From Fremontodendron californicum (Eukaryota > Streptophyta > Magnoliopsida > Malvales > Malvaceae), in NCBI GenBank assembly GCA_030761205.1, contig JAULJL010000032.1, positions 9,429,134-9,493,133 of the forward strand: 64,000 nt of DNA. Reading direction: 5' to 3'. Below the pieces are notes generated by a model that searched no databases, was not told the origin of the DNA, and worked only from the letters and a program-made list of their open reading frames with translations. This document shows positions 1 to 11,562 of the stretch, one piece after another. A program made the position numbers and the translations under genes. Every line of letters begins with the position of its first letter. Positions within the stretch are counted from its first letter, which is position 1.

Positions 1-369
1 TTTAAAAAAAGGATTTCAGAGTATTACTAAGGAATAGAAATAAATCTTGGGAAAGGTTTGGAAAGTTCACCAAGAAAAGAAAACAGTGAACATGTTGGAG
101 ACTCTATCACGAAGTCAAAAAATTTGTGAATTTCATCGAAAGTCAAACACTGAGACTGTTTGACAAGTTATCTTGAGTGAAGGATTTCTTAAGTGGGGCA
201 TCAATGAACAATTGAAGACTCTGTCATGAAGTCGTATAATCTGTGAACCTCAAAGAAACCATGGATTAGAAATCATGACACAATCATTTGATTCCATTCT
301 TTCTTAGAGAACATACAAGCATTTGCAAAGCATGTCATTCTCATCATTGCATTTAGCTAACATTGCAGA

Positions 370-1016
370 AATCAGGAAAACTTGGACTTCCCCAAAGTAA
401 ACTCATTTTGCTTTTCAAACGAGTCGAGCCCCAAAATCACCGTCGAGGTACGTTTCCTTTCCAAATCGAACTCATTTTGCTTCCCAAATAAGTCGCGTCC
501 CAGGACCACCGTCGAAGTATGTTCCTTTCATTTTCAAGTTAAATTTATTTTTTTCCAAATGAACCAAACCCAGAATCATTCTTAGTATTTCCTTTTGTTT
601 TAAATCGAATTCATTCTGTTTTATCAAATGAGTCGAGCCTTGAGACCACCGTCGAGGTATTTCCATTTGTTTTAAATTGAATTCATTATGTTTTATCAAA
701 TGAGTGAGCCTTGAGACCACCTTCGAGGTATTTCCTTTTGTTTTAAATCAAATTATTCTATTTTATCAAATAAGTCGAGCCTTGAGACCACTGTTGAGGT
801 ATTTCGTTTTGTTTTAAATTGAATTCATTCTGTTTTATCAAATGAGTCGAGCCTTGAGACCACCGTCGAGGTATTTCCTTTTGTTTTAAATCGAATTCAT
901 TCTGTTTTATCAAATGAGTCGAGCCTTGAGACCACCGTCGAGGTATTTCCTTTTGTTGTAAATCAAATTCATTCTTTTTATCAAATGAGTCAAGCCTTGA
1001 GACTGTCGTCAAGGTA
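370..1016. repeat. 72-bp tandem repeat array in Ogre 3' region
   Basis: About eight to nine imperfect copies of a 71-72 bp unit. The unit contains GTCGAGCCTTGAGACCACC followed by a T-rich stretch and ends near TTTTATCAAATGA. The GAGCC core recurs at 635, 706, 777, 849 and 921, with more diverged copies from about 400 onward and near 992. Short open frames here are repeat artefacts. Confidence 0.9.
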
Positions 1017-1019
1017 TTT

Positions 1020-1262
1020 TCAAATCACGGGTAAAGCCTCCGGGCACCATTCTTAAGACCTTCGGGCACCATTCTTAAGACCTCCGGGCATCATTTTTAA
1101 AGTCGCATACAGCGCAATTTTTTCCAAATCACGGGTAAGGCCTCCAGGCACCATTCTTAAGACCTCTGGGCATTATTGTTAAAGTCTCATATAGCGTATT
1201 TTTTTCAAATCACGGGTAAGGCCTCCGGGCACCATTTTTAAGACCTCCAGGCATAAGTTTCC
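1020..1262. repeat. Second tandem array, units of about 80-105 bp
   Basis: Three units starting AAATCACGGGTAA near 1022, 1126 and 1207, each with CTCCGGGCACCATTCTTAAG-type blocks. The first unit carries an internal duplication of the GGGCACCATTCTTAAGACC block, which lengthens it. Lies directly after the 72-bp array. Confidence 0.8.
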
Positions 1263-1456
1263 AAAGTTTTTACATTTGCTTGAACAAGTCTTTGGTGGTG
1301 ATAACCAAAACCTCTGGTGGAGATATCCAGAGTTTTACATTTGCTTGAACAAGTCTTTGGCGGTGATAGCAAAAGCCTCTGGTGGAGATATCCAAAGTTT
1401 TACATTTGCTTGAGCAAGTCTTTGGGTGGTAGCCGAAGCTTCTGGAGGAGATACCC
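1263..1456. repeat. Third tandem array, 64-65 bp units
   Basis: Three copies of a unit built on TTTACATTTGCTTGAACAAG and a GG(T/C)GGTGATA block, starting near 1268, 1333 and 1398. Three unrelated arrays lie back to back in the Ogre 3' region. Confidence 0.8.
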
Positions 1457-1756
1457 AAAATTTTTAAACACAGCTTAGCACAAGACAGGTTAAGCCCTCG
1501 AGACGATCATCGAGGTCTTTGCTTCTCTTGCAAATCGAATTCGTTTCCCTAAGACGGGTCGAGCCTTGATTAGTCAGGGAATTCAATTTAAGGACAATAT
1601 CTTCTATTTACAGTTTTTTCAAAAAAAAAATGAAAAAAAATTGAAAATGAAAAATGAAAAAAGAAACCCCTTTCCCTTCATTTCATATGTGATTTCACTA
1701 ATCGGACAAAATTAGTATTTGTTTATCTTTGCCTGATTCCTGATTCTCAGCAATAG
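1457..1756. other. Ogre 3' internal region, non-coding
   Basis: Contains single diverged relatives of the 72-bp unit (CGAGACGATCATCGAGG at about 1498) and a 40-bp A-rich tract near 1620. No coding potential seen. Confidence 0.5.
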
Positions 1757-1771
1757 CCAAAGAGGGGCAAC
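1757..1771 (+). other. Polypurine tract, Ogre element 1
   Basis: CAAAGAGGGGCAAC lies directly before the TGTAGACACC LTR start. Such a G-rich purine tract primes plus-strand DNA synthesis and marks the 3' LTR boundary. Confidence 0.75.
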
Positions 1772-4700
1772 TGTAGACACCTAATTTTGTTTGGACCACT
1801 AAAACATGTATGTTTTCTTCCTAAATTGATGTTTCAGAATGTAAAAAGACTTTTTTCATCCTGCAGGTGGTACTCCGGGACTTAGTCTAAGAAGGCGAGC
1901 AAAAAAGTCAAACTTAAAAAAGTCAACCCTAAAAAATTAACTACTAAAAAAGTCAATCCACTTTCAAAATCAAGATTTGAAGTTGAATTGAAAAATGGTG
2001 AAAGAATTTTGATAATCCGAGGTCTACATCGAAAGATATGGAGTTCGGAAGTTGGGTTATGGAGATTCAATAGAAAAGAAAACCTAATTCGGGAAATTTG
2101 GGGGAAAATGCTTAAACGATCAAATTGGTCGAAATTGAATGTTCCAAATGAAAGATAAGCACTGACTACAGGTAATAGAGAAGCCACTTGAAAGAAAAAC
2201 TGAAAGAAAAGTCAATCCGGAAAAAAAATCGAGAATTAGGGTTTTTGGTGGATTTCGGTGAAATTGGAAAGAATTACAGAAATGACCTGACTCGGTAAGA
2301 CTAAAGCCCCTAACGGTGGAGGGGTGATTAAAAAGGATAGCCCAAATCTCAGTTTGAAGAAAATCTGAATATCGAACTTGTTTTGAGCAAAACCGGGTTT
2401 TAGAGGCAAAAAGGCAAAATTGGAAAATCTAGGAAAAATAGAAAATGAACTCCAAAAATTTTGAAAAATTGCAGATCTCATTCTTAAATCATTTCGAAGA
2501 GATTGGCGAAAGAAAATCTTGATTCGGAGTTCGTTTGCAAAATGGCCAAATCCCGGGTCCCATTTGTAGAAATTCAAGAAGATAAATCCCAAAAAAAATA
2601 GCAAATGAACTCCAAAAATTCTAAAAATATGCAAATATCATTTTTAAATTATTTGGAAGAGATTGACAAAATAAAATCTAGATTTGGAGTTCGTTTGCAA
2701 AATGGCCAAATCCTGAGCCCCCTATATAGTAATTCAAGCAGATAAATCCCAAAAAAATACAAAATGAGTTCCAAAAATTATGAAAACTTTCAGTTTATAC
2801 TTTTAAATTATTTGGAAGAGATTGGTGAAGAAAAACCTGGATTTGAAGCTCGTTTAAAAAATGTTAAAGTTTGGGAGCATAAAAAGGCAATTTTGGAAGA
2901 AAAAATCCAAATAACTAGCAAATGGGCTCGAAAATTTTTGAAAACCTCAAGAATTTAATTTTTTTATTATTTTGGAAGTATTGAAAAAGAAAAATTGAAT
3001 TTGGAGTCCGTTTGCTATTTTTTTATGTTCGGGGGGCAAAAAGGTCATTTTACCCAAGAAACCGAAAAGGGCTTTTCTTGCCTTTTAAAAAAATGAAGCA
3101 TGGGCTAGAAAAAGAGGGGTTGGCAGGCCAATGCCCAAGGATAGGTAGATATTTTCTGATTTTTAATCAAAAGGCCAACAATGAAAAAGATTCTTGAACA
3201 GCTGTAATTGTGGATAGCTGATGGCCTAATCTAAGGCTGATAATTTCATGTTTTAAACATCTTGGATCAATAGCCTTTGGATGGAAATTGGTTGAATGAA
3301 GAATTACAACATCCTAGCCTAAAGAGGGGCATTCGGCCACTACAAGGGGAGTCACTCTCTCTTTCATTTTCAGTTATTCACTCTATATTCTCTCTTGGGT
3401 TTTTTTTATTTTTCTCTCCATTGTCGAAAGGCAAAAAGAAAAGTTTAGAAAAGAAAAGAAAGTTAGAAGAGAAAAAGCTTGAAAGATAGCTTCTAGAGGT
3501 TGCTTTCAGCACCATACTCTTGCACTTTCTTTGATTTTCCATTCTTGATTTGCTGTTTTGATTACTATTTTGGTGAGTTTATTTTGATTTCTCTTTTTAA
3601 ATAAGTGTTTTTAATGTTCTTCTTTAAGTTCCTTCTTGATTCTTTCTTGTAAAAAGCATTTGGAAATTTATCTTCCTCTTGTTTTTGGGTTGGCCGAATG
3701 GCCTAGTATTTTTGGGAGTTGCTGTTTTGCTTTGTTATTTCATGTTATGCTTGATATTTAATAAGTTTGGATGCTTTAAATCTTCTTCTAATACATAAAC
3801 TTGAAGTTTGTTTTAATTTGGTTGCTTGCTTTTTTCCATTTTTGAGTCTATTATCATGTTTATTTTACTATTCTTGCATTTTTTATTTTCTGTTTTCAAA
3901 ATGTTTGAGTTTGTTTATGTTTTTACATTTTGTAATCCATGTGTTTGTGAAAATGCCTATTGGTTTTCATGCCTTTACTTTATATTTGCATGATTTCAGT
4001 GTTATTCTTTAGCTAAGCATGTTAGTATATCTTGTTTTTGTGAAAATGCCATGCTCATTTTAAGCATGGGACCATTCAGCCACCCTCATATTGTATGCTT
4101 TGTGTATGCATTTTTGTTATGTTAGTTGATAGGTTTACATTTTCATGATATTTGGTTGAGTATTTTGTTTAAGCATGCCATATGTTTGTGTAATTGCCAT
4201 GCATTTTTTTGGTCTAGGATTGGTTTGCTTTGCCATGCATATTCATGCATTTTAGACCTAGGTTGCATTAAATGCCATGCAAGTTCATTTAGGTATAGGT
4301 CATTTTATTGATGCCATGCATTTTTCATGTCATTTATGTTATAAATCATGCATTTCATGCATCATATTTGCTATATTTTTCACGCATTTCATGTCCTTGC
4401 CACTTGACTTATGACTTAGACCAATCAATGGTTCAAAGTCATGCTCTCTTGAGCATACTTGTGGAAAATTAAAGAGTTGTCAAATTGATTATTCTACCTT
4501 TGTGATTTTTTTTACTTAGCCAATTTTTTGCCGAACTTTTCAAAAGTGTTAGCTACTGTTTTTGAGTCATTTAGAGAGTGTCCAATATTTTTACTTTGAT
4601 TTTTAAATGATTTTATCAAAGGCAAAAGATTGCGTTTTGGCAAAACAGTTTTTTAGTACTCGTACTTTCCCGATTTTTCTGGGCAGTCATCTTTAATCAG

Positions 4701-6405
4701 AAAATTAAGACAATTTTTTTTGTGTAGTTTTACGTGTCCAGAGTCTCCAGTATTTTTTTTAGATTTTTTTGAATTTTTAAAAATAGGGTAAAAGATCGTG
4801 CTTTAAAATTGGAAAGTGGAGGCATAATTGAATTTGAAGGAAAATCATTTTTCTATTTTGGTTAAGTTACTTAGAGAGGGTTGATTAGAAAGTTTAGCTA
4901 CTGACTTAGGGTAGTTGAACCCTTTTTAAACTCTAAAAATGATTTTTTAAGTCTCGGGTTAAGGGTGGTCAAGTCTGGGATTTTAAACTTAGGAAATTAG
5001 AGCCATTTAAAAGAGGGTTTAGCTAAGTTTTTTTTTTTAATGTAAGCTTTTTCAAAATTGCTTTCAAACAATCACAAAAGTATTTTGGTTTTACAATATT
5101 TAATTTGATATATTTTTCTAAGGTAGCCGGATATCTTTTTAGATGTACGGATTTTCTTAATTAAATGAAAAAATACATTCTCATGCATTGCATTTTCCAT
5201 ATTCATGCATATTATATAATATGTAATTTTTGCTATGTTTAATTTTCATGATGGTGTTATTATCTTGGATTTAATTTTTTGATATTATATTATTTGTTAT
5301 ATGGTTTTGAATATTTCATGATATCCTATATTTTTTATTTAGTTATTTTTGACATATTATTTAGCATATACTATGTTCATGCATTATTATTTTTATTTTT
5401 ATTTCCATGCATATTATATGATAGCATTATTTTATGTTTCATGTCATGTAGATTATAGGCCATATCATTTATATTTGCCATGTCATTCAAATTATTTCAT
5501 TTCATATAGAATATATTATGTTACCTAGGTTATTACAATTCATATAGAATATATCATGTTTCCTAGGTCATTTCGTTTAGAATATATCATATAACTTAGG
5601 ATATTTCATTTTATTTAGAATATGCTAAGACATTTAAATTATGTCATACCATTTAGGTTGCATTATATTATTTAGACTTTGCTACGTCATTTTATTTATG
5701 TCACACATATTCATATTCATATATTTTTTTAAATGTCTTGAAAAGGGTAATGATTTTCAATAAAATAAAGATATTCCCGAGTTAAAATAATTCATGTGTT
5801 CTCTGTCGGGTTTGTTGGGGAGGATATCATCAATTATCATTAATAATGGAATATCTTCTTTAAAATGAGAATAATTCGGAAAATTTTCAAACTAATAAAA
5901 ATTTCTATATTTTGCCACGTTTGTTGGGGAATATACGAATTTATAAATTTCGGATCATTTTCAATTAAAAATGGCATTATTTTTCTTTAAATTGGGAATT
6001 AATTTGAAATACTAAATTTAAAACCGAGTTTTTACCAAAACTTGAGATAACACGTGATTAATAAGGTACCGTTTTATACGAGCATTGTGGGGGTGCTAAT
6101 CCTTCCCCACACGTAACTGAGTCCCAAACCCACTTCTTTGATTTCTCTGGTTTAAAACGGAGACTTGAAATTGGTTTTAAAAATGTTTGAATTAATTTTA
6201 AAATATTTTATAAAACAGGTTTTAATTGGTGGCCGATCACACCTAGCTAAAAAAGATTGGTGGCGACTCCATATTTTTTTCAAGGTCATTTTTAAAACCT
6301 TCATTTTCAAGATGAATTAAGTTGACTTTTCCTCCGTTTTTTAATGTCACGCTTAACGAATAATAAAATCTTGCGATGAGACTTGTTAATTTTTAGGTTG
6401 CGACA
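1772..6405 (+). repeat. Ogre-like 3' LTR, 4.6 kb
   Basis: Begins TGTAGACACC, ends GGTTGCGACA. It aligns through its length with the interrupted LTR at 47499-62012. It lacks a block of about 95 bp (near 58440-58535), a 147-bp duplication (near 59516) and one 159-bp repeat unit that the other copy has. Its 5160-5700 part is a very AT-rich stretch with many ATTTCATTTAGAATATAT-like words. Small open frames within it are not genes. Confidence 0.85.
2443..3010. repeat. 159-bp tandem repeat inside Ogre LTR 1, four units
   Basis: Units begin with ATGAACTCCAAAAATT or a variant at 2445, 2605, 2764 and 2922, so the period is 158-160 bp. Each carries an ATTTGGAAGAGATTGG block and a GTTCGTTTGCAAAATGGCC block. 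The homologous LTR at 57541 has five units. Confidence 0.85.
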
Positions 6406-7310
6406 AACGGCATCTAGCAATTCATCATGACCATCTAAATGCCGAGAGAGTCAACAAGGTTCGACAAGCCTTTCGTGTACAATATGTCTGTGTAATTCGA
6501 TCCCTCATCAAATATCCCGGGACAGGAAAGAGCATGGTTCAATGTTTACTCTTTGTCCTATTCCATATTAGTCCTGTAGCTTTAATATTAACTCCTTAAA
6601 TATTTCCTTGGCCAAGGACTTCTATAAGTTAATATAAGCCAGAAAAATGTGAGATATGTCCCCTCATATCACTTGGGATGATGAATCCTCTCTGGACCAC
6701 TTATCCATCTTCGTATGCTTCATGTCATACCCAATAACACCCTACCATAAGCATCCTTTGTTGGGACCCATTCGTGATGAAATCTAAGTGTGACGATTCA
6801 CATATAAGATGACCTGGTGTCACAAGTCAAAGGATTACTTACATATTTGACACATGAGAGTAATTTTCATAGACACTTGAGTGAGATACCAAATGAAACT
6901 CTCATAGCGGGTCACGTTCAGTGAACTTGTTCAACTAACAAGCACCTATATGTTATCCCCAAGTATCACTATATTTTCAACCTATGAGATCGGTTGCATG
7001 CATCATGTGCATGAAGGCTTAACATATGCCACTCATTGAGCATTTGCCCTGTCTTGACAATATAATGACCAACAACAGTTTTAAAAACACGGCTTTGATG
7101 CATATGGATCCTCATAATTGTAACTCCTTACAATTCCTTTGCAAGGCCATTATGTTTCATGGGCTTAATCTTCACAAGTTATTTATAACAAAACTTATGG
7201 ATAAAGAAATACCTCAATTATAATTAAAAACTATAATGTGTAATACACTAAATTATATAAATAGTGTCTTACAAGCCTAACTGGATTGGCTTGCAGGGCT
7301 TACACCAACA
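6406..7310 (-). repeat. Truncated copia LTR
   Basis: About 905 bp that align with 42833-43741, the promoter-side part of the Copia-2 LTR. In minus orientation it starts TGTTGGTGTAAGCCCT at 7310; the distal third is missing where it meets the Ogre LTR. No PPT or PBS flanks it, so it is a relic. The small open frame inside (7026-7223) is not a gene. Confidence 0.75.
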
Positions 7311-7681
7311 GGCAAGAGATCCAATGCTGCTGCAAATAGGTCAAAGTACCTTCCAAGTCCATCTACTATAACATCTGTGGCAAGTTAGTCCCTGTACTAT
7401 AAATTGGTGTAAAGTAATCCTTTATCTTTTAAATTTGGAGCAATTTGATAAAATCACTAACAGTGTTAACTTAAAAGCTGACGTGGCTTGTAAAATCTGT
7501 TAAGTTGATGACGTGTATTTTTTTATTGACCACATCAAATTAAATTACCACATCAGATTAAAAGCCCAAAATGTAAAACAAATTAAAATAAAATAAAAAG
7601 AGCCTGAGATGAAATCGTCTTGAGGAAACCTGCTAAACTAACAAAACCCTAAACTATCAAAGTGAAGAAGATTACAAATCC

Positions 7682-7744
7682 ATGAAGGACAAAGACAAAG
7701 ACAAGAAGAAACCCGTCTCTCGCTCTTCTCATGCTGGTCTCTAG
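7682..7744 (+). pseudogene. Histone H2A.Z exon-1 fragment captured in MULE left TIR
   Basis: The frame from 7685 reads KDKDKDKKKPVSRSSHAGL, then a stop, followed at once by GTTGG. Plant H2A.Z (HTA8/9/11 type) has a lysine/aspartate-rich N-terminal tail ending in a basic S-R-S-x-R-A-G-L/I-Q just before the histone fold, and I recall an intron there. The TAG stands where the glutamine CAG would be, so it looks like exon 1 plus its 5' splice site with one C-to-T change, and R-to-H in the RAG motif. The rest of the histone is absent. The (CT)n stretch after it would be old intron. Only about 60 bp are diagnostic. Confidence 0.6.
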
Positions 7745-7749
7745 GTTGG

Positions 7750-7777
7750 CCTCTCTCTCTCTCTCTCTCTCTCTCTT
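7750..7777. repeat. (CT)n microsatellite
   Basis: About 14 CT units in the left TIR. Absent or much shorter in the right TIR, so it expanded after the TIRs formed. Confidence 0.9.
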
Positions 7778-7903
7778 TCGCTTTCCCCTATTCCCCTTAA
7801 CTTACTGCTTGATTAGCTTTTCTTTTGATGGTTTCCCTAAATTTGAATTTCAATTTTGAAACATTCTTTAATTCTAGTCAAAAGTATAGTACCAGACAAC
7901 CCC

Positions 7904-8939
7904 TGATCCAAATCTGTTGTTGTTTAAATTTTTTTGAAGAATCCAAGGAATCGAAGCAAAGGGTTGAAGTTGTCTCACAAATTGAGATTTAAAGATTTTT
8001 TGAAAATGGAGAAAGAGAAAGGTCAAGGGAGAGGTTAGTATTTTGTTTCATTTTTTCTCGACAAAGTCGTGGTCCACATGTTTAATTATTTATTCTTTAT
8101 TTTTTTTGTTTACTTGGTACCCACATGGTTGTCTAATTGTTTAGTTCTTTTCTTCTTTATTATTATCTTTTTTGTACCCATTAAGAGGAACAACGATTTC
8201 TGCGGCATATTAAAATGGAACAACAATTAGATGGCAAAATTAGATGGATAAACATAGACATATTTAATTAGTTTCTGCATATTAAAATGGATAAATTAGA
8301 TGTCTAAACATGGACATTGGTAAGGCAAAAGATTATGGAACAACGATTTGACCTTTATGATTTTCTTTTGGATGAGGGCTCGGGTGATTATGGACTTGCT
8401 GTCTTTGTTGTACTGAAAGCACTTCTTCACATGGTAATACTATTTTGACTATAATATAATAAATAATAATACAATGATTATCATTGAACACAATCATGGA
8501 AAGTTGCAATCTGTATATTCGTTACAATTATCTATACTAAACAATATGATTTATGCAGAGAAAGTTGTTTACCGCTTTGGAGTTAGACTTTGATTTGTTG
8601 CTACTATGATTTGAAATCGATGATTTCTCCTTTGTTTGTTTCTTGGCTAAACATAGTTATTATTACAGTGATTAGTATTTTCTACAATTGATCCAATATA
8701 ACCTAGAATATATTTTCTGTTAATTTAACTGAAAAAGAAAAAAAGGTTTTCAGTATTGATAGTTAGTTCATGCAACCTTCAATTATTGGGTCATTTTTTG
8801 CTCTTATGATGCATTTAATCTTTTGCGTTCACTATTTGATTTCACATTAAAAGTATTATGTACTTTGTCAATTTGTATGAAGTGAATATTGCATCTTGAA
8901 ATGATTCTACTTTGTCAATTTTTGAAGATGATCAAGATA
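7904..8939. other. MULE 5' region, non-coding
   Basis: AT-rich sequence between the left TIR and the first recognisable transposase codons. It contains an imperfect internal duplication near 8160-8340 (GGAACAACGATTT words at 8189 and 8338, AAATTAGATG words between). Upstream exons or introns could lie here but I cannot place them. Confidence 0.4.
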
Positions 8940-9517
8940 TTTTTCGGAAGAGAGTAAAATTAAGGTTTCATCATAGGGGAACCTTTGTTCACAGCCCTAA
9001 TGTGTCGTATATGAATGGAAAAGTCAAAGTGGTATAACATTATGATGTTGAGGAAATTTGTTATTGGAGTTTATTGTCAATGGTCCGTCGATTACACTAT
9101 GGGTTGAATAAAGTGAAGAGTTTGTATTTTTTAGAACCAGGTAGGACCTTAGATAATGGGTTGAAGTTGTTGCTTGATGATAACAATGTTATGCAATTGA
9201 CATATCATTTAAATAACTTGGGTGAAATATCTATATATGTTGATCATGCTGAAGATGGTTTAGGCAAATCTAGTGAAATTCCATTGCCTAAGATTTCTTT
9301 GAGTGTATTGAGGAGTCATATGATGATTGTGAGAAAAATGATGATGCTGCTAATAGTGAGAAGGGTAATGAGGGTGGCAATGAAGAGTTAAACATGTTTC
9401 AGATTAATTGGTTCAGTGATGAAGGGGAGGATGAGTTGGAAACTGGTCGGCATAAATTGAGGCAGTATAAGGAAGATATGGCAAGGTTGAGGTCTGAAAT
9501 AAAGAAAGGGTTTGTTG
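8940..9517 (+). pseudogene. MULE transposase, N-terminal PB1-like part
   Basis: Reads FHHRGTFVHSPNVSYMNG from about 8965, then, after a stop near 9035, SMVRRLHYGLNKVKSLYFLE, a DNGLKLLLDD block and YVDH. This order (His-rich start, YxxG, 'PG..L..GL..L..D.D', 'VYVDH') is the PB1-like N-terminal domain of plant MuDR-type transposases. An acidic linker follows (NEGGNEELNMFQINWFSDEG) after a frame change near 9330. Translation is cut at 9522 by the solo LTR and resumes at 11563. At least one stop and one frameshift show it is not functional. Confidence 0.7.
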
Positions 9518-9522
9518 GGAAC

Positions 9523-11557
9523 TGATGCACCCAAAAGAGTGTATCTTATTTAACCTTGCACTAAAAAGATAAATTGTAAGTATAGTAGTTAGCAAGGGTC
9601 GAGTCCTCAGGGATTGGGTTTTAGTTTATAAGTTAATAGTTTAAAACTTAAATTCAAGAACAATAAAAGAAAAGGGGTTTTTTAAGCCAGATTTAAACTA
9701 AAGTAAATAATAAGAATAAGATGCAAGGCGGTATAACCAGCCAATAAAAATATATATACTAAATTAGGCGGTATAACCAGCCAATATATATACTAAATTA
9801 GGCGGTATAACCAGCCAATATATATACTAAATTAGGCGGTATAACCAGCCAATAAAAATAAAACAAAGTTAATATACAAATTAGGCGGTATAACCAGCCA
9901 ATAAAAATAAATATACTTTTAAAAATAAGCAAACTAGAAAAGTAAGAAAACAAGTAAGTAAGAAGAATCAAATATGAAAAATATGGTTAAGGTTTTATTC
10001 TCCACCACTAGACATCAATAAGAATCAATTTCAGATCTATCAATATCAACCAACTATCAAAGTTAACAACCGTAGATAACAACAAGCTCTGTTACCCCAA
10101 TCTTTCCTTAGTTTGTCGTTAAATAGAACAAGCTCTCTATTTAATCTCTAACCATTAAACAACCTAGAATAAGCTCTCTAAATTCAATTTAATGGCAGCT
10201 TTATGATGAGAAAGATAGGTTGATCTAAGCAACAAACACATAAGCTCGGATTGTTCAACTTAGGTTATGTTCCACTTTGCAATTATTGAAAACTTGACCA
10301 TAATCATTAATCACAAATTGCCACTTATGAATAGGAAATCAAGACAATTACACGGATCAAGACTCCTAAACTAGCAATAGATAATTATCAAGATCTATCT
10401 AGTTGTACACCTAAATAAATCTAGACAACATCATGAACAATTCTTGTAGAAGAACATAAGCAACTTTGATAGAAAATTAATGATAGATAGAATCTGAAAA
10501 TCAATCACAAAACATGTCTAGGGCTTTGAAATCACCCTTAACCAAATAGAAGTTTAGCCTAGCATAGGCATTATAAACATAAACATAAAATTAAAGAAAA
10601 TCTAAGAAGAAAATAAAAGAAAGAAAGAAGAAGAGGAAGAATATTAATTATCCAACCTCTTGCTCTCTCTAAAGAAAAAGAAAACTAGAGAAAAGAAAGA
10701 AAACTAGAGAAAAGAAAGAAGAAGAAAACTTAGAGAATTTTATTAAAATGGCTAATATCCTACCTATGTACAATATCTTCCTCTACAATCATCCAAGGCC
10801 CTCTATTTATACACATTTTGGAGGGCTAAATGACAAGAGACAAGCTTTACAAATTTCAAAGGTAGGTATAATAGGTGGGTGAATTTTTCTAACAATTTTC
10901 GTCATATTGTATGACAATTTTGATCAGCCAACTTGATGGTCGATTTCGTCAATATTAGAGGCCTGATCTGATCATATGGTCTTCTAGACAAAGGTTCCCG
11001 TATCAGTTACGGATCCATAGCCATTGGAATCAGCTCATTTGCTGATGTGGATAAGCAGATATGGGCAAAATACGAAAACAGGTCAGCACAGACGTCATTG
11101 CACATCAGCCAACTTGATGGTCGATTTCGCTAGGGAAAACGACTCCGTTTCAAGAAGTGTAAAACATGAAAAAGATATATATGCCTCTTAGCTTTGCACG
11201 GCTACAAATTTCAGCCTTATTGCTTCAGTGAAACTCCAGATATAGCTGATATGGCAAAAGGTGTCGGAACTGGAACTGAACTGGATTTGCCCTTAATTCT
11301 AGTAATCTGAAATCACTCAAAGAAACTTGTGAAAAACACCAAATTACATAAAAATATAAAAGATCATAAACACAATTAGACTAAACAATAATAACTCGTA
11401 TTTGACACAAAACAATAATAAAACATAACTAAAAACTATATAATTATACGAGTTATCAAAGATCATAAACACAATTAGACTAAACAATAATAACTCGTAT
11501 TTGACACAAAACAATAATAAAACATAACTAAAAACTATATAATTATACGAGTTATCA
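9523..11557 (-). mobile_element. Solo LTR of gypsy family A inside MULE transposase
   Basis: Runs (minus sense) TGATAACTCG to GGGTGCATCA and is flanked by a perfect 5-bp duplication GGAAC (9518-9522 and 11558-11562), with no internal region, PBS or PPT: the product of recombination between two LTRs. About 95% or better match by eye to the LTRs at 21138-23166 and 26143-28150. A TATAAATA box lies at 10804-10811 on the minus strand. It holds five copies of GGCTGGTTATACCGCC (minus sense; plus-strand starts 9727, 9767, 9801, 9835, 9884). It also has an unusual duplicated end (next entry). Confidence 0.92.
11359..11557 (-). repeat. 99-bp tandem duplication of LTR terminus
   Basis: The last 99 bp on the plus strand (AAAGATCATAAAC to GAGTTATCA) occur twice in direct succession, 11359-11457 and 11458-11556, with no visible difference. 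In LTR sense this duplicates the 5' end of U3, giving two TGATAACTCG ends. The other family-A LTRs have one. Confidence 0.9.
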
Positions 11558-11562
11558 GGAAC

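Larger units (their letters stand above)
1..6405 (+). mobile_element. Ogre-like (Tat lineage, Ty3/gypsy) element 1, 3' end
   Basis: The 3' part of a very large LTR retrotransposon: non-coding, repeat-rich 3' internal region (1-1771), a purine tract ending at 1771, and a long 3' LTR (1772-6405). The LTR begins TGTAGACACC and ends TTGCGACA. The same LTR occurs again from 47499 to 62012, where it is followed by a primer binding site and an Ogre-type first ORF; that fixes orientation and family. Coding regions lie outside the window to the left. Ogre elements are known for multi-kilobase LTRs and tandem repeats before the 3' LTR. Element 1 and the second copy are separate insertions, or LTRs of elements too rearranged to pair. 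Confidence 0.75.
7339..7903 (+). repeat. MULE left terminal inverted repeat
   Basis: Matches the reverse complement of 16306-16881 with scattered differences and small indels. Shared landmarks are CTACTATAACATCTG, GTTAGTCCCTGTACTATAAA, the CCTGAGATGAAATCGTCTTG block and ATTCTTTAATTCTAGT at the inner edge. It includes an H2A.Z exon fragment and a (CT)n run. Confidence 0.85.

Noticed and set aside
370..1456. Regularly spaced repeats that could suggest a CRISPR array
   Set aside because: The units are contiguous tandem repeats without unique spacers, in eukaryotic retrotransposon sequence.
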